From Bradyrhizobium guangdongense (GTDB lineage: Bacteria > Pseudomonadota > Alphaproteobacteria > Rhizobiales > Xanthobacteraceae), in the NCBI RefSeq assembly GCF_004114975.1, contig NZ_CP030051.1, forward strand, positions 4,092,001-4,156,000: a stretch of 64,000 nucleotides of DNA, in the 5' to 3' direction. The notes under the pieces were generated by a model. The model did no database searches, was not told the DNA's origin, and saw only the letters and a program-made list of their open reading frames with translations. Within the stretch, counting starts at the first letter, position 1; each line of letters begins with the position of its first letter. The position numbers and the translations under genes were made by a program. Below are positions 1-7,687 of this stretch, piece after piece.

Positions 1-363
1 CTTCGCCAGCGCCTTTGCCGTGGCGAGCGGATCGAAACGGTCGCCCTCGATCTCTTCCATCAGCGCGGCATGCAGCGCCGGCGACACTGTGATCGCATTG
101 CCGTTGATGCCGAGATTGAAGGGGGCTGCAATCGGCACCTTGACGTGGCCGAGCCCGAGCGAGGATGCGATCGCGACCGGCGCCAGCAGATGCGCAGCGT
201 CGAACAGGCCGATGTTGAGCTTGTCGCGCACATTGGACCAGGAGACCTCGCGCACCAGCTCGACCTCGAGCCCTTCGGCGGCGGCAAAGCCCTTGTCGAC
301 GGCGACGATCAGGGCCGCAGCATCGACCAGCGGGATGAACCCGATGCGGAGGGGACCGGTCAT
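1..363 (-). CDS. nasS: NasS-like nitrate/nitrite sensor (N-terminal part, cut by window edge)
   Basis: Only the first 121 codons are inside the window. The ATG at 363 overlaps the nasT stop codon (ATGA), so the two genes are translationally coupled. The opening residues MTGPLRIGFIPLVDAAALIV and the following VDKGFAAAEGLEVELVRE match the start of the CmpA/NrtA/NasS binding-protein fold. There is no signal peptide, which fits the cytoplasmic sensor NasS rather than the periplasmic transporter subunit. In the known NasST system NasS holds the antiterminator NasT until nitrate or nitrite binds. The assignment rests on the N-terminus plus the nasT neighbour; a cytoplasmic NrtA-like protein of another role is the alternative. 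Confidence 0.8.
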   Translation of the reverse strand, partial: MTGPLRIGFIPLVDAAALIVAVDKGFAAAEGLEVELVREVSWSNVRDKLNIGLFDAAHLLAPVAIASSLGLGHVKVPIAAPFNLGINGNAITVSPALHAALMEEIEGDRFDPLATAKALAK

Positions 364-950
364 TTCAGCATCTCCGACGCGGTGATGATCGATTGGGCGA
401 TCTCGCCGATTTTCTTCTTCTCGCGCATGGCGGTCGAGCGCAGCAGCACATAGGCCTCGTCCTCGGTGAGGCCCTTCACCTTCATCAGGATGCCCTTGGC
501 CTTCTCGATGATCTTGCGATCCTCGAGCTGCGACTTGGTGCGCTCCAGTTCCTCCTGGAGCTTGGCGAAGGCGTTGAACCGCGACACGCAGAGGTCGAGG
601 ATCGGCTTGATGCGCTCCTTCTTCAGCCCGTCGACGATATAAGCGGACACCCCCGCCTCGACCGACGCCTGGATCGAGGCTGAATCGCTCTGGTCGACGA
701 ACATGGCGATCGGCCGCTTCACGGCACGGCTGACCTGGAACATCGCTTCCAGCACGTCGCGACTGGGGTTTTCCAGATCGATCAGGATGATGTCGGGATC
801 CACCGCATAAATACGGGCAAGAAGGCTCTGCATCTCGCGGATATGGACGACCTCGGTGAATCCGGCCTCCCGCAATCCCTCCTCGAGGATCGCGGCGCGG
901 ACCGGGCTTTCGTCGACGATCACGATTTTGGGCGACTGGTCGGCGCTCAT
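360..950 (-). CDS. nasT: NasT-type ANTAR antiterminator
   Basis: A protein of 196 residues. Residues 1-120 form a receiver-like domain with the acidic pair D13/E14 and a candidate phosphoacceptor D58 (IILIDLENPS). Residues about 125-190 form a helical ANTAR RNA-binding domain (EKAKGILMKVKGLTEDEAYV...). ANTAR proteins bind paired hexaloop hairpins in leader RNAs and prevent termination; NasT does this for nitrate assimilation genes. The gene is directly upstream of, and overlaps, nasS, the classic pair. It is divergent from rimO across about 110 bp. No nitrate reductase or transporter target is visible in this window. Confidence 0.9.
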   Translation of the reverse strand: MSADQSPKIVIVDESPVRAAILEEGLREAGFTEVVHIREMQSLLARIYAVDPDIILIDLENPSRDVLEAMFQVSRAVKRPIAMFVDQSDSASIQASVEAGVSAYIVDGLKKERIKPILDLCVSRFNAFAKLQEELERTKSQLEDRKIIEKAKGILMKVKGLTEDEAYVLLRSTAMREKKKIGEIAQSIITASEMLK

Positions 951-1061
951 GGCTCACTCACGGCAGGTGATTCATCCATAGCACGCCGGAACGCCCTGCA
1001 AAGGGTTGTAATTATGGGCAATTGGGACTAGCTCAGGCCGGTCAATCAGGCAGATTTGGAT

Positions 1062-2387
1062 ATGGATCAGACGGCTGCGCCCAAGGTCAGCTTCGTGTCA
1101 CTCGGGTGTCCCAAGGCATTGGTGGATTCCGAGCGCATCATTACGCGCCTGCGTGCGGAAGGCTATGAGCTCGCCCGCAAGCATGACGGGGCCGACATCG
1201 TCATCGTCAACACCTGCGGCTTCCTCGACAGCGCCAAGCAGGAATCGCTTTCGGCGATCGGCGAAGCCATGGCCGAGAACGGCAAGGTGATCGTGACGGG
1301 CTGCATGGGCGCCGAACCGGAAGCGATCGAGCAGGCCTATCCCGGCGTGCTCTCCATCACGGGCCCGCAGCAATATGAGAGCGTACTCGATGCCGTGCAT
1401 CGCGCGCTGCCGCCGGCCCACAATCCGCATCTCGACCTGGTGCCGCCGCAGGGCATCAAGCTGACGCCGCGCCATTACGCCTATTTGAAGATCTCCGAAG
1501 GCTGCAACAACCGCTGCACCTTCTGCATCATCCCGAAACTGCGCGGCGATCTCGTCTCGCGTCCGGCCAATGACGTGCTGCGCGAGGCCGAGCGCCTGGT
1601 CGGCGCCGGCGTCAAGGAGCTGCTGGTGATCTCGCAGGACACCTCGGCCTACGGCGTCGATCTCAAATATGCCGAGAGCCCGTGGAAGGATCGTCAGGTC
1701 CGCGCGAAATTCCTCGACCTCGCGCGCGAGCTCGGTGAGCTCGGCGCCTGGGTTCGTCTGCAATATGTCTACCCCTACCCGCATGTCGACGAGGTCATCG
1801 CGCTGATGAACGAGGGCAAGGTGCTGCCCTATCTCGACATCCCGTTCCAGCATGCCAGTCCCGAAGTGCTGAAGGCCATGAAGCGCCCGGCGGCGCAGGA
1901 CAAGACGCTGGCGCGCATCAAGCGCTGGCGCGAGGAATGTCCCGATCTTGCTTTGCGCTCGACCTTCATCGTCGGCTTCCCCGGCGAGACCGACTCCGAC
2001 TTCGCCTATCTGCTCGACTGGCTCGATGAAGCCGAGATCGACCGTCTCGGATGCTTCAAATACGAGCCGGTTGCGGGCGCAACGTCGAATGCAATCGCCA
2101 ATCCCGTGCCGGAAGAGGTCAAGCAGGAGCGCTACAACGCGCTGATGGCGCGCCAGCAGAAGATCTCCGCGCGCCGGCTGAAGCGCAAGGTCGGCACGCG
2201 CCAGCAGATCATCATCGACGAAGTCGGACCGACCGTGGCCAAGGGCCGCTCCAAGGCCGATGCGCCAGAGATCGACGGCGCGGTGTATCTGACAAGCCGC
2301 CGTCCCTTGCGCGTCGGCGAGATCGTCACCGCGAAGATCGAGCGCGCGGACGAATACGATCTGCACGGCAGCGTCGCGGGGTTCTGA
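1062..2387 (+). CDS. rimO: Ribosomal protein uS12 (S12) methylthiotransferase RimO
   Basis: Radical-SAM enzyme that adds a beta-methylthio group to an aspartate of ribosomal protein S12. Numbered from ATG 1062 (441 residues), the N-terminal iron-sulfur cluster cysteines are C16 ([11 protein letters not shown]), C52 (NTCGF) and C81 (VTGCMG). The radical-SAM triad is C148, C152 and C155 ([11 protein letters not shown]). A C-terminal TRAM domain of about 65 residues follows. The opening VSLGCPK and the length separate it from MiaB. A TTG at 1056 is in frame two codons earlier, but ATG 1062 sits at a better distance from the weak AGG at 1048. It is probably monocistronic. Confidence 0.96.
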   Translation: MDQTAAPKVSFVSLGCPKALVDSERIITRLRAEGYELARKHDGADIVIVNTCGFLDSAKQESLSAIGEAMAENGKVIVTGCMGAEPEAIEQAYPGVLSITGPQQYESVLDAVHRALPPAHNPHLDLVPPQGIKLTPRHYAYLKISEGCNNRCTFCIIPKLRGDLVSRPANDVLREAERLVGAGVKELLVISQDTSAYGVDLKYAESPWKDRQVRAKFLDLARELGELGAWVRLQYVYPYPHVDEVIALMNEGKVLPYLDIPFQHASPEVLKAMKRPAAQDKTLARIKRWREECPDLALRSTFIVGFPGETDSDFAYLLDWLDEAEIDRLGCFKYEPVAGATSNAIANPVPEEVKQERYNALMARQQKISARRLKRKVGTRQQIIIDEVGPTVAKGRSKADAPEIDGAVYLTSRRPLRVGEIVTAKIERADEYDLHGSVAGF

Positions 2388-2396
2388 TGTCCCACC

Positions 2397-2424
2397 GTCA
2401 TTGCTTCGCTACGCTCGCAGTGAC
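2397..2424. repeat. Short palindromic intergenic repeat, possible rimO terminator
   Basis: GTCATTGC (2397-2404) faces GCAGTGAC (2417-2424) with one G-T mismatch. It matches the ends of the longer GTCATTGCGAG element at 17029. It lies between the convergent ends of rimO and the gene at 2438, so it could act as a weak bidirectional terminator. Confidence 0.55.
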
Positions 2425-2437
2425 AATTGGCATAAAG

Positions 2438-3379
2438 TCACACCAGCCATTTCGGCACCCAGCGCTCCGGACGCGGGGCGCGGGCGAGATCGGCCTTGGC
2501 TTCGGAGAGCAGCGCGGGCTGTCCGCCGATCGTCGGGCGCACGTCGTATTCGAAATTCGGCATGACGCGGCCGTCGGCGTAGAGGCCGAACTTCATGACG
2601 TACCAAAGACCCAGTTCGGGCTGCGCGCGGCGCATCTCCTCGCGCAGGTCGCGCAGCAGGGATTCGATCGAGGCGGCTTCCTCGAACGGCTGCGGCCCGC
2701 GCGACATCACGCGCGCCTCGTATTGCTTGCCTGATATCGCGACCTCGAAATGCGTCTTGTCCCAGGGCTTCTTGCCCTTGGGCAAATGCGCAGCGAGCCG
2801 CCAGCCGAGCTCGGCCATCAGGCGATGATTGGCCCAGTACTCTTCACGATCCCGGCTCCACTTCTCGACGAAGCCGCGGAAGTCAGGCAGCTCGGATGCA
2901 CAGTCCTCGCACGTAGCAGGCTCGCCAGCCGGCCGCCGCGCAAGCCATTGCGCAAGCTCGCCCGTCTGAGGCTCGACCTCGCCGTGCGGCCGCAGAGAAT
3001 GCCAGGCCTCATCGAATTGCTGTGATGTCAGCTTCGCCAGGAGCGCGTCGAGGGACGGCGCGAGCAGCTCATAATCGCCTTCCGAGCCCAACCCCACGAT
3101 CGGCGGATCGTCGCGGTCGAGACCGGCGCCGTACCAGCCGCCGACGGCCGAACCGTCAGGCAGGCGCATGAACAACGCGAAACGGTCGCGCAAGGGACTG
3201 CCGTCGAAAATCGGCGCCTGGTCGGAGAACTGGCCTTGCAGCGAGAAGCAGCCGACGCTGCCCCAGGGACGTCCGTTCAGCCAGCCGGCGAAATCCAGCA
3301 GCAAAGGTGGCGCCTCGATACCCGGCGGAAATGCGCCGCGGATGCTGTCGAGGTCAATCGGGTATGGCGTATCGGACAA
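2438..3379 (-). CDS. Hypothetical protein with YezG/immunity-like C-terminus
   Basis: A soluble protein of 313 residues with no signal peptide or membrane segment. The last ~100 residues (FEVAISGKQYEARV ... LWYVMKFGLYADGRVMPNFE) resemble the YezG family, seen among antitoxin/immunity proteins. The N-terminal ~200 residues contain a CEDC motif and are not recognised. The first in-frame start is TTG at 3379, with AGGA about 12 nt upstream; the next Met is near residue 70, so TTG is likely used. No polymorphic toxin is adjacent, so an immunity role is only suggested by the fold-like similarity. It is convergent with rimO. Confidence 0.6.
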   Translation of the reverse strand: MSDTPYPIDLDSIRGAFPPGIEAPPLLLDFAGWLNGRPWGSVGCFSLQGQFSDQAPIFDGSPLRDRFALFMRLPDGSAVGGWYGAGLDRDDPPIVGLGSEGDYELLAPSLDALLAKLTSQQFDEAWHSLRPHGEVEPQTGELAQWLARRPAGEPATCEDCASELPDFRGFVEKWSRDREEYWANHRLMAELGWRLAAHLPKGKKPWDKTHFEVAISGKQYEARVMSRGPQPFEEAASIESLLRDLREEMRRAQPELGLWYVMKFGLYADGRVMPNFEYDVRPTIGGQPALLSEAKADLARAPRPERWVPKWLV

Positions 3380-3686
3380 GGCTGAAAACGATCCTGATGG
3401 TCCCGCCCTTTTGGTCTGTCCCGGCTAGCCTCCGGTTCGAACCAATTCGCGTCCTTCGATCACAAACGCGCTAGAGGCTCGTTGGTTTCTGGCGCGGCGA
3501 ACAAATGACATGCCGCCGTCACAAGATCCGCGATGGACCAGAACTGCGGGGCGACCCGCGCGGCCCCGGCTGGTCTCCAGCCCTGCGCAACTGCGACGCC
3601 GCAATGTGACACTATAGTGCATTCACGCTGGGGTCACGGACTCGTCCTAACTCTCGCCGCGCTTTCAACGCGAGCGAGGATTTTTG
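3380..3686. other. Intergenic region without a convincing gene
   Basis: About 300 bp between the divergent TTG-start gene at 3379 and the membrane-protein gene at 3687. A TATAGT hexamer at 3613-3618 could be a -10 element, but no good -35 pairs with it. No RNA gene or repeat is seen. Confidence 0.5.
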
Positions 3687-4328
3687 ATGAGCCGCCTGCC
3701 GGACATGCTGCGCACGCAGCGCTTCGACGACTACCGCTTCTATCACCAGAGCACCGTCAATCAGACGCTGCACCTGGTCAGTGCAGTGATCTTCCTGGGA
3801 TGCTACGCGTTGCTGTTCAGGGATCCGGCGCTGGCAGGACTCGTCGGCTGGCTCGCGATGCTGACGCGGCAGACCGGGCATTTCTTCTTCGAGCCAAACG
3901 GCTACGACGCGCTCAACGATGTCAGCAACGAGTACAAGGAAGCCGTCAAGGTCGGCTACAACCAGACCCGCAAGATCATCCTGCTGCTGATCTGGGGCAG
4001 CGCGCCGGTTGCGCTTTACATCGAGCCCACGCTGTTCGGTCTCTTTGCTCCCCCTGCCGACCGTTTCGACTTCATCCGCCATGTGGGCGCGGTCTGGCTC
4101 GCGATCGGCATCGGTGGCGGACTGGCGCGCATGCTCCAGCTGTTCGCGACGCGCGGCGTCACGACCGGGCTGGTCTGGGTGTTCAAGGTGCTGACCGATC
4201 CCTTCCACAACATCGCGCTGTACTGGAATTCCCCGTTCAAGCTGCTGCGCGGCGAGCTGATCGACAGGTCGATTGCGGACGCGAACTGGGGCGACGAGGA
4301 CGCCGAGGAAGCGGCTCATTCCGCCTGA
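3687..4328 (+). CDS. Mpo1/DUF962-like multi-pass membrane protein
   Basis: A protein of 213 residues with about four hydrophobic segments. The N-terminal FYHQSTVNQTLHLVS and the later RQTGHFFFEPNGYD resemble the Y...H...N...H and GH..FE histidine motifs of Mpo1-like (DUF962) proteins, some of which are iron-dependent 2-hydroxy fatty acid dioxygenases. The full family signature is not clear, so the catalytic role is inference. ATG 3687 is chosen over an in-frame TTG at 3684 because GAGCGAGGA lies at the right distance. A strong hairpin follows at 4344-4367, so the gene is probably monocistronic. Confidence 0.6.
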   Translation: MSRLPDMLRTQRFDDYRFYHQSTVNQTLHLVSAVIFLGCYALLFRDPALAGLVGWLAMLTRQTGHFFFEPNGYDALNDVSNEYKEAVKVGYNQTRKIILLLIWGSAPVALYIEPTLFGLFAPPADRFDFIRHVGAVWLAIGIGGGLARMLQLFATRGVTTGLVWVFKVLTDPFHNIALYWNSPFKLLRGELIDRSIADANWGDEDAEEAAHSA

Positions 4329-4343
4329 GCAATTGCACGTTCG

Positions 4344-4367
4344 GCGGGTGTCGCGCAAAACACCCGC
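4344..4367 (+). terminator. Hairpin after the Mpo1-like gene
   Basis: GCGGGTGT (4344-4351) pairs perfectly with ACACCCGC (4360-4367) around an 8-nt loop. It lies 16 nt after the stop codon at 4328 and is followed by only two T residues, so it is a weak intrinsic terminator. It insulates the argD leader that begins just downstream. Confidence 0.55.
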
Positions 4368-4397
4368 TTGACAAGCCCTGCCCTTCGGCTGTACGGA
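4368..4397 (+). promoter_or_regulatory. Candidate promoter of the argD leader
   Basis: A perfect TTGACA (4368-4373) follows the upstream hairpin. An 18-bp spacer leads to TACGGA (4392-4397), a poor -10 match. Initiation would fall near 4403-4406, at the leader ATG itself, implying a leaderless or near-leaderless peptide. The -35 is clear; the rest is inference. Confidence 0.35.
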
Positions 4398-4405
4398 CGC
4401 GCCCC

Positions 4406-4498
4406 ATGATCAAGGCCCGGACCAACCTGCGCACCGCAATGCTCCGTCGTCGCTGCCGCGACGATGAGAGGGTGCGCCATGTCCGACGACGCCGCTGA
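4406..4498 (+). CDS. Candidate arginine-rich leader peptide upstream of argD
   Basis: A 30-codon ORF starting MIKARTNLRT and ending RRRR-stop. Twelve codons are Arg: a CGT CGT CGC run at codons 14-16, AGG at 22, and CGA CGA CGC CGC at 27-30. AGG and CGA are normally uncommon in GC-rich alphaproteobacteria. It ends 28 nt before a strong terminator and about 100 nt before the argD start, the layout of an amino-acid biosynthetic attenuator. No Shine-Dalgarno precedes the ATG. Arg-rich runs also arise by chance in GC-rich DNA, so translation is unproven. An overlapping ORF at 4479-4619 (46 codons, GAGAGGG 6 nt upstream) is the rival reading. Confidence 0.45.
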   Translation: MIKARTNLRTAMLRRRCRDDERVRHVRRRR

Positions 4499-4553
4499 AC
4501 CACTGAATTCAGCTGAAGTTATCGAGAAGGCCGCACCCGCAAGGTGCGGCCTT
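4471..4553 (+). promoter_or_regulatory. Candidate transcription attenuator (antiterminator/terminator switch) of argD
   Basis: Three segments can form exclusive pairs. GGTGCGCC (4471-4478, inside the leader ORF) can pair with GGCCGCACC (4529-4537) with one bulged C, an antiterminator. The same 4529-4537 strand pairs perfectly with 4543-4551 as the terminator. A ribosome held at the Arg run of codons 14-16 (4445-4453) would leave 4471-4478 free and favour read-through. A ribosome reaching the stop at 4498 would cover it and favour termination. This is pairing logic read by eye, without a folding calculation. Confidence 0.45.
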
Positions 4554-4560
4554 TCTGCTT
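4527..4560 (+). terminator. Intrinsic terminator in the argD leader
   Basis: AAGGCCGCACC (4527-4537) pairs perfectly over 11 bp with GGTGCGGCCTT (4543-4553) around the loop CGCAA. A T-rich tract (TCTGCTTTT) follows. It stands between a plausible promoter and the argD ribosome site, with no complete ordinary gene before it, which suggests an attenuator rather than an end-of-operon terminator. Confidence 0.8.
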
Positions 4561-4599
4561 TTGCGCCCCTTTTTCCACCCGCCTCCAGAGGAGTTCGAC

Positions 4600-5790
4600 A
4601 TGACGACGCATCCGTATGACGCGCTGATGGACATCACCGCACGGCCCAAGACCGTGTTCGTCCGCGGTGCGGGCTCCTACCTCTGGGACGACAGCCGCAA
4701 GCGTTATCTCGACTTCGTGCAGGGCTGGGCCGTCAACTGCCTCGGCCATTCGCCGCCAGCCGTGGCGGACGCACTCAGCGCGCAGGCCAAGCGGCTGCTG
4801 ACGCCGAGCCCGGCTTTCTACAACGAGCCGAGCCTGAAGCTCGCGCAGGCGCTGGTCGAGAACAGTGCCTTCGACCAGGTGTTCTTTGCCAATTCGGGAG
4901 CCGAAGCCAACGAGGGCGCGATCAAGCTCGCGCGCAAATTTGGCAGCCTGCACAAAGCTGGCGCGTTCGAGATCATCACGTTCGAAGGCGGCTTCCACGG
5001 CAGGACGCTGGCGACGATGTCGGCCTCGGGCAAGAAGGCGTTCGAGCCGCTGTTCGAGCCCAAGGTATCGGGCTTCAAGAAGGCCAAGCTCAACGACATC
5101 ACCTCGGTCGAAAAGCTGATCAACGAAAACACCGTTGCTGTCATGCTCGAGCCGATCCAGGGCGAATCGGGCGTGTGGCCGGCGAGCGATGCGTTCCTAC
5201 AGCAGCTGCGCGCGCTCACGGAGGCGCACGGTCTGCTGCTCATTTTCGACGAGATCCAGACCGGCATGGGCCGGACCGGAAAGCTCTTCCACCATGAGCA
5301 CGCCGGTATCGCCCCTGACATCATGACGCTCGGCAAGGGCATCGGCGGCGGCGTGCCGCTCGCGGCCTTGCTTGCAACCGAACGCGCCTCCTGCTTCGAG
5401 CACGGCGACCAGGGCGGCACGTTCAACGGCAACCCGGTGATGTGCGCGGCGGGGCTCGCGGTGCTCGAGGAGGTCAGCAGACCTGCGTTCCTGAAACAGG
5501 TCGCCGAGACCGGCCTGCTGCTCGAAAGCGAGCTGCAGAAGGTCTCGGCGCGGCACGGGCTCGGCGGCGTGCGCGGACGCGGGCTGTTGCTGGCGCTCGA
5601 CCTCAAGCTGCCGATCGCGCCCGGTATCGTCACGCAGGCCTTCGAGGCCGGCGTGCTGCTGAACGCGCCGCAGCTCGACGCCCTGCGCTTCATGCCGGCG
5701 CTGAACGTCACCAGGGCAGAGATCGCCGAGATGATCGGCTGCCTCGAGGGGATCTTGACCAAGGCGGGCGCGGCACGGAGAGTCGCATAA
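4600..5790 (+). CDS. argD: Acetylornithine/ornithine aminotransferase
   Basis: A class-III PLP aminotransferase of 396 residues. It converts N-acetylglutamate semialdehyde plus glutamate to N-acetylornithine plus 2-oxoglutarate in arginine synthesis, and some members also act on succinyldiaminopimelate. Visible motifs are [15 protein letters not shown] (phosphate binding), FHGRT, the [14 protein letters not shown] aspartate motif and [14 protein letters not shown] with PLP lysine K246. ATG 4600 has AGAGGAG at 4587-4593. The arginine-rich leader and terminator upstream support biosynthetic rather than catabolic control, but an ornithine aminotransferase cannot be excluded by sequence alone. 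It is convergent with the oxidoreductase at 5902 across a palindromic repeat. Confidence 0.9.
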   Translation: MTTHPYDALMDITARPKTVFVRGAGSYLWDDSRKRYLDFVQGWAVNCLGHSPPAVADALSAQAKRLLTPSPAFYNEPSLKLAQALVENSAFDQVFFANSGAEANEGAIKLARKFGSLHKAGAFEIITFEGGFHGRTLATMSASGKKAFEPLFEPKVSGFKKAKLNDITSVEKLINENTVAVMLEPIQGESGVWPASDAFLQQLRALTEAHGLLLIFDEIQTGMGRTGKLFHHEHAGIAPDIMTLGKGIGGGVPLAALLATERASCFEHGDQGGTFNGNPVMCAAGLAVLEEVSRPAFLKQVAETGLLLESELQKVSARHGLGGVRGRGLLLALDLKLPIAPGIVTQAFEAGVLLNAPQLDALRFMPALNVTRAEIAEMIGCLEGILTKAGAARRVA

Positions 5791-5802
5791 GCCGTGCTAT
5801 CC

Positions 5803-5887
5803 GTCATGGCCGGGCTTGTCCCGGCCATCCACGCCTTGACGCGCGGGCACGAAGAACGTGGATGGCCGGGACAAGCCTGGGCATGAC
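5803..5887. repeat. Long inverted repeat (bradyrhizobial intergenic palindrome)
   Basis: Arms 5803-5833 and 5857-5887 (31 nt each) are inverted copies with two mismatches, built on GTGGATGGCCGGGACAAGC. The transcript would fold into a long hairpin between the convergent genes argD and the quinone oxidoreductase, so it may stop transcription from both sides. A diverged relative of one arm occurs at 21167-21199. Confidence 0.85.
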
Positions 5888-5901
5888 CATCTTTTGACGA
5901 C

Positions 5902-6876
5902 CTACGGCTTCAAGATCGACGCCCCGGTCGTCTTGCGGCTCTCGAGATCGATATGCGCCTTCGCGGCGTCCTTCAGCGCGTAGGCATGGTTGATCGGCAC
6001 GTGCAGCTTACCGTTGATGACGGCCGAGAACAGCGTGTCGGCGCCTTCCAGCAGCTCCTTGCGCGTGCCGATGTAGTCGTTGAGCTTCGGCCGGGTCGCA
6101 AACAGCGAGCCGTGATTGTTCAGCTCGGCGATCGAGAACGGCGGCACGGGGCCCGAGGCATTGCCGAACGACACGAACATGCCGCGCGGCTTCAGGCATG
6201 ACAGCGAGCCCGGGAAGGTCGCCTTGCCGACGCCGTCATAGACCACGTCGCAGCCCTCGTTGCGGCTGATCTGCTTCACGCGCGCGACGAAGTCCTCCTC
6301 GTTGTAGAGGATGACGTGGTCGCAGCCATTGGCTTCGGCAAGCTCCGCCTTCTCGCGCGAGCCGACCGTGCCGATGACGTGCGCCCCGAGCGCCCTCGCC
6401 CATTGGCAAGCGAGCAAGCCGATCCCGCCGGCGGCGGCATGGATCAGCACGCGATGATGCGGCTCGACCTTGAAAGTCTTGTGCAGCAGATACCAGACGG
6501 TGAGCCCCTTGAGCATCAGCACGGCGCCCTGCTCGTGCGTGATGTGGTCGGGCAGCTTGACCAGCTTCTCCCAGGGGATGTTGCGCTCGCCGGTATAGGC
6601 GCCGAGATTGTGGTAGTAGGCCACGCGGTCGCCGGGGTGGAAATGCGTCACGCCCGGCCCGACGGCGACGACCTCGCCAGAGGCCTCGTTGCCGGCGATG
6701 AAGGGCAGTCCCGGTGCCTTGTAGAGCCCGGTGCGGTAGTAGACGTCGATGAAGTTCAGGCCGACCGCATGCTGGCGGATGCGCACCTCGCCGGGGCCGG
6801 GCGCCGGGACCTCGACGCTCTCATAGACCAGGGCTTCGGGGCCTCCGACCTTGTGGACACGGACGGCTTTGGTCAT
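5902..6876 (-). CDS. NADPH:quinone oxidoreductase, zeta-crystallin family
   Basis: A zinc-independent medium-chain dehydrogenase/reductase of 324 residues that reduces quinones with NADPH. Visible are an N-terminal GroES-like domain (PGPGEVRIRQHAVGLNFIDV), the GNEASGEVVAVGPGV segment, and the Rossmann motif HAAAGGIGLLACQWARALGA near residue 150. It lacks the catalytic zinc cysteines of alcohol dehydrogenases, as expected for QOR. GTG 6879 and ATG 6876 are both in frame; the GAGGAGG ribosome site is at the best distance from ATG 6876. It is transcribed alone, towards the repeat at 5803. Confidence 0.88.
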   Translation of the reverse strand: MTKAVRVHKVGGPEALVYESVEVPAPGPGEVRIRQHAVGLNFIDVYYRTGLYKAPGLPFIAGNEASGEVVAVGPGVTHFHPGDRVAYYHNLGAYTGERNIPWEKLVKLPDHITHEQGAVLMLKGLTVWYLLHKTFKVEPHHRVLIHAAAGGIGLLACQWARALGAHVIGTVGSREKAELAEANGCDHVILYNEEDFVARVKQISRNEGCDVVYDGVGKATFPGSLSCLKPRGMFVSFGNASGPVPPFSIAELNNHGSLFATRPKLNDYIGTRKELLEGADTLFSAVINGKLHVPINHAYALKDAAKAHIDLESRKTTGASILKP

Positions 6877-6952
6877 CACCTGACCTCCTCTTCTTCAAGG
6901 CCGAGCGAAGACAATCGCGCCCGCCTTGTCAACTCGACGCCGGCCAATGCGG

Positions 6953-7687
6953 CTAGGTGGATGGCGTCTTCGCTTTCTTGCGATTGCGCCTGGCGAGCAC
7001 GTTGAAGAACTCGACCGCCGCCGAGAACGCAATCGCGAAATAGATGTAGCCGCGCGGAATGTGGAATTTGAATCCGTCCGCGACCAGCGCCACGCCGATC
7101 AGCACCAGAAACGCCAGCGCCAGCATCTTGGTGGTGGGATGCTCAGCGACGAATCGCGCCACCGGCCCCGACGAAATGTACATGATCAGGCAGGCGATCA
7201 CGACAGCCGCGACCATGATCTCGAGATCCTGCGCCATGCCGATCGCGGTGATGATCGAGTCCAGCGAGAATACGATGTCGATGACGACGATCTGGACGAT
7301 CACCCAGAAGAAGGCGCTGCCGACGGAATCCTTCTTGCCCTCTCCGTCATCGGCCTCGACCTCGGCGTGGATCTCGTGCGTTGCCTTGGCGATCAGGAAC
7401 AGGCCGCCGCCGATCAGGATGAGATCGCGCCAGGAGAAATCGTAAGCTGCCAGCGAAAACACCGGCGCGGTCAGGCCGATCAGCCAGACCAGCACGCTGA
7501 GCAGGATGATCCGGAAGACCAGCGCCAGCGCCAGCCCGATCTGGCGGGCGCGATGGGCCTGCTTCTCCGGGATGCGCGAGACGATCACCGACAGGAAGAT
7601 GACGTTGTCGATGCCGAGCACGATCTCGAGCGAGGTCAAGGTGAGCAGCGCGGCCCAGGCCTCGGGGCTGGTCAGAAGATGCATCAT
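6953..7687 (-). CDS. TerC-family integral membrane protein
   Basis: A protein of 244 residues with about seven transmembrane segments. The family marks are acidic residues inside membrane helices: LEIVLGIDNVIFLSVIV near the N-terminus and IDIVFSLDSIITAIGMA in the middle. TerC/Alx-type proteins are linked to Mn2+ export or to metal handling during protein secretion; the substrate here cannot be read from sequence. ATG 7687 overlaps the pcs stop codon (ATGA), so the two genes are translationally coupled although no shared function is obvious. ATG 7684 is a second possible start. Confidence 0.88.
   Translation of the reverse strand: MMHLLTSPEAWAALLTLTSLEIVLGIDNVIFLSVIVSRIPEKQAHRARQIGLALALVFRIILLSVLVWLIGLTAPVFSLAAYDFSWRDLILIGGGLFLIAKATHEIHAEVEADDGEGKKDSVGSAFFWVIVQIVVIDIVFSLDSIITAIGMAQDLEIMVAAVVIACLIMYISSGPVARFVAEHPTTKMLALAFLVLIGVALVADGFKFHIPRGYIYFAIAFSAAVEFFNVLARRNRKKAKTPST

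Noticed and set aside
3425..3622. 65-codon minus-strand ORF in the 3380-3686 gap
   Set aside because: No ribosome site, Arg/Ser-rich composition typical of non-coding GC-rich DNA, no recognisable pattern.
3533..4402. Long plus-strand frame leading into the arginine-rich leader
   Set aside because: It overlaps the Mpo1-like gene in another frame and is an arginine-rich shadow; only its last 31 codons from ATG 4406 are considered as a leader peptide. This also warns that Arg-richness alone is weak evidence.
4406..4423. Leader peptide and HspQ both start MIKART
   Set aside because: Six shared residues with several synonymous differences, and no similarity after that; most likely coincidence rather than a relic of an hspQ copy.
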